From a bacterium (GTDB taxonomy: Bacteria > SZUA-182 > SZUA-191 > JAJRXT01), in contig JAJRXT010000054.1 in the NCBI GenBank assembly GCA_024276125.1, positions 1 through 43,956 on the forward strand: 43,956 bases of DNA, given 5' to 3'. Below are positions 6,510 through 14,530 of this stretch, in pieces (the stretch's first letter is position 1; each line of letters opens with the position of its first letter). The notes beneath the pieces are model-generated. The model was not told the origin of the DNA and searched no databases. It saw only the letters and a program-made list of their open reading frames with translations. The translations under genes and the position numbers were made by a program.

Positions 6510-8864
6510 ATGAAGTCCTTTCGCAAAAGTATATTCCTATCTATATTTTTTACATCTACTGCCTTACTTAGTTATGAAGTATTCCTAACTCGTATTCTTT
6601 CCGCTTTGTTTTTAAAGTATTTTTCTGTGTTGGCCATATCTGCGGCTATGGCCGGTTTGGGTATAGCCGGTATATTTGTTCAGTTGTATCTTAAAGATAA
6701 GAACGCAGAAAGTAAGCAAAATATTTATTATATATCCGCCGTATTCCTTTCTTTAAGTTTAATCATTATTCCCCTTTTTTGCACTTATGTAAGGGTGCCC
6801 AGCCTGGTTATAGAGGTTTCCAATCTATTTATGGTGGGTCTATTTATCGGTTTATGTATTATTCCGTTTTTTTTCGGCGGGGTAATACTGGCCTTGGCCT
6901 ATCATACGCATATAGATAAAATAGAAAAGGTTTATTTCTTTGATTTATTGGGCGCTGGTATTGGCTGCCTGCTGGCTTTTATTTTGCTTAATAAGACCGA
7001 TGGTTTTTCCGCCGTGTTCTTTTCGGCGATATTAGCTCAGTTGGCGCTGCTTAGCATTGCTTTTGGTATGGGTCGCTTCCAAAAATTGGCTGCCGGTATT
7101 AGTACAGTAATTATACTGGGGCTGTTTGTTTTTAATCACTATAGTGCGACGTGGAAGCTGCCTCATCCGTCGGGTCGCAAGGATGCCACTGAGTTTGAGA
7201 GATGGAGCGAATTCGGGTTGACCACTATTGCTTCAAAATCTTATTTTACCGGACGCGGGATAAGTAAGAAAAAAGAGGCTATTGCCTCAGAAGCCTTTAA
7301 AGTTATCAGTCAGGATTATAATTCTTCCACGCATGCGGTAAATGCTGCTATGCCTTTTGATGAGCTGGAAAAAATAAAAAATCAAATAGACAGTTTTCCT
7401 TTATTATTCAAAGAATCGCCAAATGTATTGGTACTGGGCGCCGGCGGCGGTAAGGATGTATTTGCCGCCTTATTGTGTAACAGCGCAAAAGTTACAGCGG
7501 TGGAATTTAACCGTACGATTGTAAATGATATTATGCGGGGATATTTGCGTGATTTCTCCGGCAGGCTTTATGATAATCCCAAAGTTGAAGTAATAATAGA
7601 TGAGGCTCGCAATTATCTGAAGCGTACTAAAGATAAATTCAATATAATTTTGCCGGTAACCGGTACGACGCCCAGGCTGATTGCGGCGGGTTGTTACGGT
7701 TTTTCCACTGAATACTTACAGACTAAAGAGGCTTATATTGCATATCTTAATCACTTAACCCCAAAGGGGATATTCGGTTTAAGCGCTGCATTCAATGCTG
7801 ATACTCTGGAGCATGAATTTCAACCGGCTTACCGTATTTTAGCTACTATTAAGGAAAGCCTTGAGGACTCTGGCAGGAATCCGGCAGAACATATTATGGT
7901 TGTTGGCGGCAGGAATCGTTCTAAATTACCGGATTTTGGTTATTCGGTATCAGTGATATTTTCACCGGCTGCATTTAGCGAAGCAGACATCCTTAGGGCT
8001 GATAAAATAGCTCACGGTATGGGGTATGAGTTAATTTTTTCTCCATATTATAAAAAAACAGGGTTACTATCGCGTTTTTTAGTGGCTCGCGACAATAAGG
8101 CTTTTTATAAAAGCGCACCGATGAATATAGCGCCTGTAGCTGATGATAATCCATATTATTATAATTACTTAAAACCCGAGAATATATTTTCATGGCATAG
8201 TATTCCGCAATATGTTAAGTTCTTGATATCCATACTTATAATTTTCTTGATTTATTTGTTGTTACTTGTTATATTACCAATGTTTAATTCTTTTAGCTTT
8301 CAGGATAGAAAAAAACATGTATATTCATTTCGGCGCCTGTTTTACTTTGCCCTGCTGGGATTAAGTTTTATTTGTCTGGAACTGACCATGATGCAATGGG
8401 TTAGTGCATTTATCGGTATTCCGACTTATGGCTTTTTTACTACGGTGGCCGCATTTACTTTGTCTATGGGTGCGGGAAGTTTACTGGCTGGGAAAATAGG
8501 GCGGCAGAATATAAAAAAACTGTTTCGGTCGGCAGTATTTTTATTGGCGGGATTGTTATTTTCCTATTGGCTGTTTTGGGCTGATATAACAATAGAGCTT
8601 GCCCATTTGCCTGTTGGTTATAAGATATTTCTCTGTATTGCGATGCTTTTTCCTATTGGTTTTATCTGCGGTCTACCGTTTGTTTTTGGTATGCGCCTGT
8701 TGGATGATGAGAGTAAAAATACAGTAGCCTGGATGTGGGCTATAAACACCACTACTTCTACTATAGGCGCGGTTTTGGTGGCATTATGCTGGCTGCTGTT
8801 AGGCTATAACAATACGGTTATACTTGCTTTTGCCGGTTATTTGTTATCAGCTTTGATTATTTGA
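6510..8864 (+). CDS. Membrane-embedded spermidine-synthase-like protein
   Basis: 784 residues in three parts. An N-terminal block of about six membrane helices (residues 8-210) is followed by a soluble Rossmann domain resembling spermidine/spermine synthase-type aminopropyltransferases: GxGxG-like VLGAGGGKDVF about residues 306-316, acidic TAVEFN, and DEARNYL. A second block of helices (from about 570) ends the protein. Such fusions are known in many environmental bacteria, but their substrates are not. No separate polyamine gene is nearby. The start lies two bases after the acpS stop, so co-expression with pdxJ-acpS is likely. Function beyond a SAM- or decarboxy-SAM-binding membrane enzyme is not supported. 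Confidence 0.75.
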   Translation: MKSFRKSIFLSIFFTSTALLSYEVFLTRILSALFLKYFSVLAISAAMAGLGIAGIFVQLYLKDKNAESKQNIYYISAVFLSLSLIIIPLFCTYVRVPSLVIEVSNLFMVGLFIGLCIIPFFFGGVILALAYHTHIDKIEKVYFFDLLGAGIGCLLAFILLNKTDGFSAVFFSAILAQLALLSIAFGMGRFQKLAAGISTVIILGLFVFNHYSATWKLPHPSGRKDATEFERWSEFGLTTIASKSYFTGRGISKKKEAIASEAFKVISQDYNSSTHAVNAAMPFDELEKIKNQIDSFPLLFKESPNVLVLGAGGGKDVFAALLCNSAKVTAVEFNRTIVNDIMRGYLRDFSGRLYDNPKVEVIIDEARNYLKRTKDKFNIILPVTGTTPRLIAAGCYGFSTEYLQTKEAYIAYLNHLTPKGIFGLSAAFNADTLEHEFQPAYRILATIKESLEDSGRNPAEHIMVVGGRNRSKLPDFGYSVSVIFSPAAFSEADILRADKIAHGMGYELIFSPYYKKTGLLSRFLVARDNKAFYKSAPMNIAPVADDNPYYYNYLKPENIFSWHSIPQYVKFLISILIIFLIYLLLLVILPMFNSFSFQDRKKHVYSFRRLFYFALLGLSFICLELTMMQWVSAFIGIPTYGFFTTVAAFTLSMGAGSLLAGKIGRQNIKKLFRSAVFLLAGLLFSYWLFWADITIELAHLPVGYKIFLCIAMLFPIGFICGLPFVFGMRLLDDESKNTVAWMWAINTTTSTIGAVLVALCWLLLGYNNTVILAFAGYLLSALII

Positions 8865-8883
8865 CGCCTGTGTTTAAGTAATT

Positions 8884-8941
8884 GTAGCAGCGGGTTTTTA
8901 AACCCGCAAAGTGGCCGGCTTAAAAGAAAGTCGGCGGCTAC
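8884..8941. repeat. Paired REP-like hairpins (BIME-like)
   Basis: GTAG (8884-8887) opens and CTAC (8938-8941) closes the unit. The first hairpin is the perfect 18-bp palindrome GCGGGTTTTTAAACCCGC (8890-8907). The second has arms GCCGGCTT and AAGTCGGC (about 8914-8935), with one mismatch. Two inverted hairpins between GTAG and CTAC is the arrangement of bacterial interspersed mosaic elements. Confidence 0.65.
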
Positions 8942-9004
8942 AACTTAATAAGCAGGGGCATTGTATTGAAAATTATAACCACCACGATTAAAAAAGGAAG
9001 CTTG

Positions 9005-10201
9005 ATGAAAAGATTTATGATGTTGTTTGCAGTTGCGTGCGTAGTTTTAAGTGTTGTAAGCAATAGGGCATATGCTGAATTGGATACTCAGACCACACAG
9101 GAAGTACACAAGGCGGTAGATGAATATTTAGCCTTAAAACAAAAAACTCCGGGGCAGAATCTGGATAGTTTTTTGGGTACTGTTAAGGGAGGTAGAATCA
9201 CTATTGGCGGTGAATTAGAATATGAATTTGTTGATGCTCAAAATGATGCTGCTGAAACAGAACCGCATTTTCAATTAGATAAATTTGTTCTTCATCCTAA
9301 AGTTTATTTAAGTGATGATATTTATTTGGATGCCCAGTTATACTTTAAACCACATGGAAAGACATATTTAAACGAATTTCATCTTGTATTTGATAACTTG
9401 CCTTTTTGTAATGCCTATTTGGATATAGGGCAATACGAAAGACAAATAAAGACCCATGCCAATCGTACAACTGAAGACTATCCTTTGATAGGCACTGCTT
9501 TTTATCGCGATGACGAGTATGCTATAAGCTTGGGCGGCGGGAGCAGCCGTATGTATTGGAGTCTGTTGGTCGGCGATGGTTTGGAATTAGGCGGCAAGCA
9601 GGTTGCTGAAGATGCTTCATATAAGATTATACATGATAACCGAAAAGAAGAAGATTTTACCGGTTTAAGCGAATTTAATGCTAATATAGGATATCGTCAC
9701 GATTATGGCAAGGTTGGTAAAGTTGACTTATTACTTTATTATGTGTATAAAGAATTGAGTGACAATGATATTGAGTTTCTGATGGATTTACCTGACTATA
9801 ATGGCGGTCATAATGAAGATAATGGATATAGATATGGTTTTGGGGTAGATTATCAGATAGCGGGACTAAGACTCTACGGACAATATATCGCAGCTAAAGA
9901 CGGAACCCTGGAAAGACACGGCTGGTATGTACAGCCTTCTTACAAATTTAAGGTCCCTAATGTAAAATACTTTTCCTCTCATGAATTGCTGGTAAGATAT
10001 GGCGAGCTGGATGTAGATATTGATAATACTCTGGATAATCCATATACTTGGGATAGACAAAAAATAACGATAGCTTTAATTACCGATATCTATAAAAATA
10101 TTAAGTTAAAAGTGGAACGCTATATTAATCAAGAAGATACCGGAGATGATGAAGACGTAGATAATGATGAATTTATGGCTCAATTAGAGGTTAAATTTTA
10201 G
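9005..10201 (+). CDS. Outer-membrane beta-barrel porin (phosphate-porin-like)
   Basis: 398 residues from ATG 9005, which is preceded by AAGGAAG. A Sec signal peptide (KRFMMLFAVACVVLSVVS, cleavage near YA-ELDTQ) is followed by a short helical segment and then alternating aromatic/polar strands. The protein ends in Phe (AQLEVKF), the usual BAM recognition signal for outer-membrane barrels. Segments such as KFVLHPKVYLSDDIYLDAQL and the YERQIK region suggest the OprO/OprP-like porin superfamily, but substrate choice cannot be read. It precedes two signalling genes, suggesting a surface-sensing neighbourhood without proving co-regulation. Confidence 0.75.
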   Translation: MKRFMMLFAVACVVLSVVSNRAYAELDTQTTQEVHKAVDEYLALKQKTPGQNLDSFLGTVKGGRITIGGELEYEFVDAQNDAAETEPHFQLDKFVLHPKVYLSDDIYLDAQLYFKPHGKTYLNEFHLVFDNLPFCNAYLDIGQYERQIKTHANRTTEDYPLIGTAFYRDDEYAISLGGGSSRMYWSLLVGDGLELGGKQVAEDASYKIIHDNRKEEDFTGLSEFNANIGYRHDYGKVGKVDLLLYYVYKELSDNDIEFLMDLPDYNGGHNEDNGYRYGFGVDYQIAGLRLYGQYIAAKDGTLERHGWYVQPSYKFKVPNVKYFSSHELLVRYGELDVDIDNTLDNPYTWDRQKITIALITDIYKNIKLKVERYINQEDTGDDEDVDNDEFMAQLEVKF

Positions 10202-10219
10202 GGTTAAATAAATATGGTA

Positions 10220-10262
10220 GTCGGGCTCACCTCTGGGTCAGGGACGACCCAGAGTACCCGAC
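10220..10262. terminator. Long hairpin after the porin gene
   Basis: Nested inverted arms GTCGGG (10220-10225) and CCCGAC (10257-10262) enclose the perfect arms CTCTGGGTC (10231-10239) and GACCCAGAG (10246-10254). It lies 18 bp after the porin stop. There is no T-tract, so attenuation or mRNA 3'-end protection fits as well as termination. A GTAG at 10217 hints at kinship with the REP family. Confidence 0.45.
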
Positions 10263-10287
10263 CGAACAAGAAATATAGGTAGCGCTC

Positions 10288-10662
10288 GTGGAAAATAACA
10301 AAAAAATACTTATTATAGAAGATAATCCCATGGAAAGACGATTGCTTAGAATGATATTAAACCAGCTTGATTATCTGTTATTAGAAGCAAATGACGGAAA
10401 AGAGGGCTTGGCTATGGCGATTAAAGAACAGCCGGATTTGATAATTTCTAATGTAAAATTACCGGAATTAAATGGGTTGCAATTGGTTAGGCAGTTAAGG
10501 AATATACCGGAATTTGTTGATACTCCAATGATTGCATTTACCGCTTTTGCTATGGAAGAGGATAAAACAAAAGCCTTGGAGGCCGGATATGATAAATATA
10601 TATCCAAGCCGGTGCATATAAATATGCTGACTCAGGAAGTTTTAAACTCTCTAACTGTATAG
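10288..10662 (+). CDS. Single-domain receiver protein lacking the phosphoacceptor Asp
   Basis: 124 residues, a complete CheY-like fold starting at GTG. The acidic pocket (Glu11, Asp12 in IIEDNP), the switch Thr85 (AFTAF) and Lys107 (SKPV) are present. The residue that should be phosphorylated is Asn55 (PDLIISNVKLPELNG, where the family has D). It is therefore probably a non-phosphorylatable or constitutively set receiver. It stands between a porin and a diguanylate cyclase response regulator, so it may act as a binding partner in the same pathway. AGGTAG lies about ten bases before the GTG. Confidence 0.85.
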   Translation: MENNKKILIIEDNPMERRLLRMILNQLDYLLLEANDGKEGLAMAIKEQPDLIISNVKLPELNGLQLVRQLRNIPEFVDTPMIAFTAFAMEEDKTKALEAGYDKYISKPVHINMLTQEVLNSLTV

Positions 10663-10666
10663 GTTC

Positions 10667-10750
10667 TGTCATTCTTCAGCCTTCGGCCGAAGAATCTACT
10701 TGCATATGGGGGTAGATTCTTCACGCCACTCCTCTTCGTTCAGAATGACA
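10667..10750. repeat. Family-B repeat (TGTCATTCT...AGAATGACA)
   Basis: An 84-bp element bounded by the 9-bp inverted ends TGTCATTCT and AGAATGACA. The internal segments CCGAAGAATCT, GTAGATTCTTCA and CTTCGTTCA recur in six other full or near-full copies. It is non-coding and lies between two signalling genes. Confidence 0.75.
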
Positions 10751-10832
10751 ATTACCTTACGGGGGAGGGTAAGAGATTGCCCCAGAAGTTTTAAGAACGG
10801 TCCATGTTCTAAATTTGCGCAAGAGGCAACAA

Positions 10833-11888
10833 ATGTTGGATAAGGAAAAAAATAAGGGAAGATTGTTGGTAGTGGATAATGACAGCAAAACCCTTAAATT
10901 ACTGGAATTGAGATTAAAAAATGACGGCTATCAAACAACCGTATGCGACAATGGCCGGCAGGCATTACAATTATTAAATCAAGTCAGGCCTGAATTGATT
11001 TTGGTTGATGTAAATATGCCCGGTATGAGCGGTTTGGAAGTGCTGTCCGAAGTAAAATTGAAGGCTCAGGATATTCCAGTTGTTATAATTACCGCTTACA
11101 GCTCGGAAGAAATCGCTGTGGAAGCTATGAAAAAAGGGGCTAATGACTATATTATTAAACCTTTTAACAGCAAGGAAATATCTCAGGTAATTAAAGAAAA
11201 TATAGAAAAAGGCCGGATACTAAGGAACAGAAACAGACTATTAGAAAAATTAGAGACCAGTTCTACCGACCTTACCAGTAAAATCGAAGAGTTGGAAAAA
11301 TACAACCGCGAATTAATCGACTCTATAAAAATTAAATCGGAAATTCTAGCCGATTTGGAAAATACAAATTATCAGTTAAGAGAATTATCAATTCGTGACG
11401 GGTTGACTAAATTATATAATCATGCCTATTTTCAGGAAAGATTGTCAGAAGAGTTTAGCCGATGTCAACGATATAATGGCAAACTATCATTTATTATGGT
11501 GGATATAGATAATTTTAAGCAGGTTAATGATTATTTTGGTCATCAAATAGGCGATGAAATTTTAGTGGCATTATCAAATCTGTTGATGGAATCTATCCGT
11601 GGTATTGATGTAGCGGCTCGATACGGCGGTGAGGAATTTGCCCTTATTCTGCCGCATATTGATATCTTCGGGGCGCAACTTACATCTGAAAGACTAAAGC
11701 AACGAGTTGAATCTCATTTTGCCAAGATGGAACACGAAGTATTAAGAATTACTATCAGCCAAGGCGTGGCCTCTATTCCACATGAAAAAATCCATACTAA
11801 AACCGATTTAATACGAGCAGCCGACAATGCCCTTTATATAGCCAAAAAAAAGGGTAAAAACGGTGTAGAACTTTATGAATCTAACTAG
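10833..11888 (+). CDS. Response regulator with GGDEF diguanylate cyclase output
   Basis: A PleD-like protein of 351 residues. It has an N-terminal receiver with Asp59 (LILVDVNMPGMSG), Thr87 and Lys109, a coiled-coil linker (about 125-190, ELEKYNRELI...), then a GGDEF domain with intact active site GGEEF (265-269). The product-inhibition site RGID (256-259) lies exactly five residues upstream, so c-di-GMP feedback is expected. It makes c-di-GMP from GTP when phosphorylated. The ATG at 10833 was chosen because AAGAGG lies six bases before it; an upstream TTG (10815) is less likely. No cognate histidine kinase is adjacent. Confidence 0.92.
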   Translation: MLDKEKNKGRLLVVDNDSKTLKLLELRLKNDGYQTTVCDNGRQALQLLNQVRPELILVDVNMPGMSGLEVLSEVKLKAQDIPVVIITAYSSEEIAVEAMKKGANDYIIKPFNSKEISQVIKENIEKGRILRNRNRLLEKLETSSTDLTSKIEELEKYNRELIDSIKIKSEILADLENTNYQLRELSIRDGLTKLYNHAYFQERLSEEFSRCQRYNGKLSFIMVDIDNFKQVNDYFGHQIGDEILVALSNLLMESIRGIDVAARYGGEEFALILPHIDIFGAQLTSERLKQRVESHFAKMEHEVLRITISQGVASIPHEKIHTKTDLIRAADNALYIAKKKGKNGVELYESN

Positions 11889-11938
11889 TCGGCTATCGCT
11901 GGTTTGTTAGACTTACTTTGTATGTCTAACAGGCCGAC
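11888..11938. terminator. Nested inverted repeat between convergent genes
   Basis: The inner stem GTTAGAC/GTCTAAC with TAC/GTA extension (11906-11930) is enclosed by GTCGGC near 11888 and GCCGAC near 11938. It lies where the diguanylate cyclase and the minus-strand aminotransferase converge, so it could end transcripts from both sides. GTTAGACTTAC also occurs in the REP-like unit near 20413, so it may be a repeat relic. Confidence 0.4.
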
Positions 11939-12017
11939 CTCAGCTCTACATTTAGCCTGCCAGCTTGTCAAGGTGAATTTTTAATACGTCCGCCAGTCTT
12001 TTTATACCCAAATCTAA

Positions 12018-13160
12018 CTACTCAATAGAAACATTTGAAAAACTCAGTCTTAAGGTATTATTTCCACTGCCATCTGTATAAAAAGCAGAACCCGGTACAA
12101 AAGCTACTTTATTTTCAATACAGTCTTTTAAAATTTTAGTGGAATATAGTCCAACAGGCAGACTTACCCATACAAAAAGACCGCCGGTTGGTTTTGTCCA
12201 TTTAATATCAGCGGGAAAATATTTTTCCATTGCGGAAAGCATTGCATTACGTTTTTTAGCATATTCGGCACATAAATATTTTATGTGCTTGTCCATATGA
12301 CCCTGCCGGCAAAATTCGTAAATAACCCACTGGGCAAAGGTACTGGTATGCAGGTCTGTAGCCTGTTTCGCTAGGGCCAGTTTTTTAATAACCTCTGTAT
12401 CCGCAATTACCCAGCCCAGCCGATGCCCGGGGGTAATAGTTTTGGATATTGTTCCTAAGGTGATGGTTATATCTGCGCATTTAAATGATTTTAATGATGG
12501 CAACGGGGTTCCGTAATAATGCAACTCACTGTATGGATCGTCTTCTAATATGGGAATCTGATGTTTTTGGGCGAGTCTGGCAATTTCTTTACGCCGCGCA
12601 AGAGATAAAGTTACTCCTGACGGGTTTTGAAAATTGGGCAGCAAATAAAGTAAAACAGGCTTCTCATGATGATTCTTTAGAGCGTTTTCTAATAAATCAA
12701 CCTGTAAGCCGTCCTCGTCAATTGGTAAAGAAAGAAATTTAGCCTGATAAGTGTTTACCGACTGAATAAAACCCAAATAAGTAGGCTGTTCGGTAACTAC
12801 TGTATCTCCGGGGTTTATAAAAATTTTGCAGACCAAATCCAGCCCTTGCTGCGAGCCGTTAGTGATTAAGACATTTTCAGCTGTGGCTTTGATACCTTGT
12901 TTTTGCGCCCGTTTGGCTATAAACTTTCTTAAAGGAAGATAACCTTGCGTACTGCTGTACTGTAAGGCTTCGGCGCCGTTATTTTTTAGTACATTATGCG
13001 TAGCCTCGCTTATTTCCTTCAAAGGAAACAGTTTGGGGTCAGGCACAGCTCCGCCCAAGGAAATAATCTCTTTAGTCTCCAGCATTTTTAATATTTCCCT
13101 GATAATAGAACTGCCCATTCGATTGGCAGCTTTAGAAAAAATCCAATTATGTTCGTTCAT
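12018..13160 (-). CDS. PLP-dependent class I/II aminotransferase, C-terminus truncated by TAG
   Basis: 380 residues of a fold-type I aminotransferase of the MocR/LysN-like group (2-aminoadipate or aromatic/branched-chain type; substrate undecided). The PLP lysine lies in TLGTISKTITPGHRLGW, preceded by the NFQNPSGVT and EDDPYSEL motifs. The frame ends after LRLSFSNVSIE with TAG at 12018-12020. The same frame continues past it as LDLGIKRLADVLKIHLDKLA to TAA at 11952, matching the final helix of the family. The gene thus has a nonsense mutation about 22 residues before its natural end. TAG serves as a normal stop elsewhere in the window, so recoding is not indicated. Confidence 0.88.
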   Translation of the reverse strand: MNEHNWIFSKAANRMGSSIIREILKMLETKEIISLGGAVPDPKLFPLKEISEATHNVLKNNGAEALQYSSTQGYLPLRKFIAKRAQKQGIKATAENVLITNGSQQGLDLVCKIFINPGDTVVTEQPTYLGFIQSVNTYQAKFLSLPIDEDGLQVDLLENALKNHHEKPVLLYLLPNFQNPSGVTLSLARRKEIARLAQKHQIPILEDDPYSELHYYGTPLPSLKSFKCADITITLGTISKTITPGHRLGWVIADTEVIKKLALAKQATDLHTSTFAQWVIYEFCRQGHMDKHIKYLCAEYAKKRNAMLSAMEKYFPADIKWTKPTGGLFVWVSLPVGLYSTKILKDCIENKVAFVPGSAFYTDGSGNNTLRLSFSNVSIE

Positions 13161-13250
13161 TATTCCCCTATTTTCCTACCTAACCCGAATAATTCGGTAC
13201 TATCTACCAAAACTAATTCCCGAAATACAGAACACAAAAATATGTTATGA

Positions 13251-13270
13251 ATTCCTGCCTTTGCAGGAAT
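13251..13270. repeat. Perfect 8-bp hairpin
   Basis: ATTCCTGC (13251-13258) and GCAGGAAT (13263-13270) flank the loop CTTT, followed by GACAG. It lies between two minus-strand genes. The GAATGACAG ending resembles the ends of the family-B repeats, so it may be a short relative. Confidence 0.5.
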
Positions 13271-13291
13271 GACAGTTTCCAAATTTGATTA

Positions 13292-13588
13292 CTATTTTAG
13301 CAAAAGATATCGATTACGTCTTAGAGGCGTTCTTTTTCGACGCAGGGTTTTATTTAGATTATCATACCAGCCCAATTCTTTAGTATGTAAGTCTTCTATT
13401 TGATATACAATACTTGTTGGCGGTTCTAATTCCCTTAATCTAACCTCATATCCCCGCATCCCCTTTACCGGTCTTTTATATATAATAATACCTTTTTTTT
13501 CTTTAGCCATGCAAGCGCTAAATAAAGCTATTACTGTTAATAAAATGACCAAAAAACTTTTTTTAAGATATAAGGTTAAGAATTTCAA
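13292..13588 (-). CDS. Small exported protein of unknown function
   Basis: 98 residues with a basic N-terminus and a hydrophobic segment (FLVILLTVIALFSACMAK), i.e. a signal peptide or membrane anchor. Cys follows LFSA, which resembles a lipobox imperfectly, so a lipoprotein is possible. The mature part is very basic (KTLRRKRTPLRRNRYLLLK at the end). I recognise no family. It stands alone between an aminotransferase and a DUF3842 gene on the same strand. Confidence 0.5.
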   Translation of the reverse strand: MKFLTLYLKKSFLVILLTVIALFSACMAKEKKGIIIYKRPVKGMRGYEVRLRELEPPTSIVYQIEDLHTKELGWYDNLNKTLRRKRTPLRRNRYLLLK

Positions 13589-13650
13589 AACCGATTGACT
13601 ATTATTATAGGTGATACCCCGTTATTGCTAAGTCTTATGAAATATGCGGG

Positions 13651-14079
13651 TTAGCCGGTTCTCTCAAGGGTTTGTTTAATCCTTAAAATCAAATCATCAA
13701 TAAGGTGAGGAAATGGATGCGGTGTATATCCTGCTAGTTCCAAGTGCGCCACCTTTAAAGGGAGAAGTATTTTAGGCTTATCAGAAGATGCAATAGCGGT
13801 TGCAATGCCCGGCGTAATTTCTCCCATCATGGAATTAGATAATACAATACAAAAAGCTCCTACAATAAAATCAACATATTGCAGGCTGTGGATTATAGCG
13901 TTTTCCCCTGATGCGCCGCGATTAGCCTTAACCTTCATCATAGCTGTTGTCGCCGTAGCATTAGTGCCTAAGGCTACAATGTCCAGTTCCATGGGAATTT
14001 CTTGTCTGAGACGTTTAATTATGTTGCTGCCGATTCCTCCGCCTTGGCCGTCAATAACGCCGATGGTTATTTTGTTCAT
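13651..14079 (-). CDS. DUF3842 family protein
   Basis: 142 residues with an N-terminal glycine-rich nucleotide-binding-like loop (IGVIDGQGGGIGSNIIKRL), then IVALGTNATATTAMMKVKAN, GENAII and NSMMGEITP, which together are characteristic of DUF3842. The family has no established function; the loop suggests a Rossmann-like fold. No operon partner is evident, since gaps of more than 60 bp lie on both sides. Confidence 0.8.
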   Translation of the reverse strand: MNKITIGVIDGQGGGIGSNIIKRLRQEIPMELDIVALGTNATATTAMMKVKANRGASGENAIIHSLQYVDFIVGAFCIVLSNSMMGEITPGIATAIASSDKPKILLPLKVAHLELAGYTPHPFPHLIDDLILRIKQTLERTG

Positions 14080-14211
14080 CTGCCTCCATCATGCTTAATT
14101 TATATTATCCATTATAAATTATTACTTCTAATAAGGATAATGTAGTGTAATTCGGGGTAATCTTTTTTCGCTGTTACTTTAATGGCACAAGAAGTCACAT
14201 GTTTTCTTTTA

Positions 14212-14266
14212 TAGATGCTGGTTTTTAAACCCGCTTATCTTGGCCGATCTTGCGGTCGGTATCTAC
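14212..14266. repeat. Degenerate REP-like pair
   Basis: The hairpins GCTGGTTTTTAAACCCGC and GGCCGATCTTGCGGTCGG lie in tandem and end in CTAC (14263-14266). The left foot has decayed to ATAG. The layout is that of the paired unit at 8884-8941. Confidence 0.5.
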
Positions 14267-14334
14267 ATCCGCGCTACGATATGTTCACCCCTAAGAGTTT
14301 CTAATAAGCATAGTTGCATATATTTATAATAAAA

Positions 14335-14507
14335 AAATGGCTACTAGAGTTCTCTTGCGAAAAAGATTATATTCCGTCATTCTTCAGCTTTAAAGCCGAA
14401 GAATCTGCTCGCATATGTAGGCAGATTTTTCATTCCGTTTCGTTTAAGAATGCCAGCTAAGAAAATTAAACGGCTTTGGTTTTGGAAGTTAACTCTAGTA
14501 GCCATTT
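14335..14507. repeat. 17-bp inverted repeats enclosing a family-B element
   Basis: AAATGGCTACTAGAGTT (14335-14351) and its exact reverse complement (14491-14507) bound a 173-bp segment. Inside lies a diverged family-B copy (14376-14455) whose ends have decayed (GTCATTCTT to AAGAATGCCA). The arrangement looks like a MITE invaded by another repeat. Confidence 0.6.
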
Positions 14508-14530
14508 AATATAATGCTGTACTCTAATTT

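Larger units (their letters stand above)
14080..14530. other. Repeat-filled intergenic region without genes
   Basis: About 450 bp between the DUF3842 gene and a response regulator. It holds a degenerate REP-like unit, the 19-bp putative IS630 end (14302-14320), and a family-B repeat enclosed by 17-bp inverted repeats. No reading frame with recognisable content was seen on either strand. Confidence 0.7.

Noticed and set aside
9005-11888. Porin, pseudo-receiver and diguanylate cyclase as one operon
   Set aside because: A strong hairpin and an 84-bp repeat separate the genes; co-transcription is possible but not supported by the sequence.
11952-12020. Reassignment of TAG to an amino acid
   Set aside because: TAG is the natural stop of several intact genes in the window (10662, 11888, 34743), so a recoded genome is unlikely.
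12485-12742. Plus-strand reading frame inside the aminotransferase gene
   Set aside because: It is antisense to a well-conserved enzyme, has no family motifs and no ribosome binding site. The same applies to other antisense frames, for example 1521-1793, 17493-17741 and 27672-29299.
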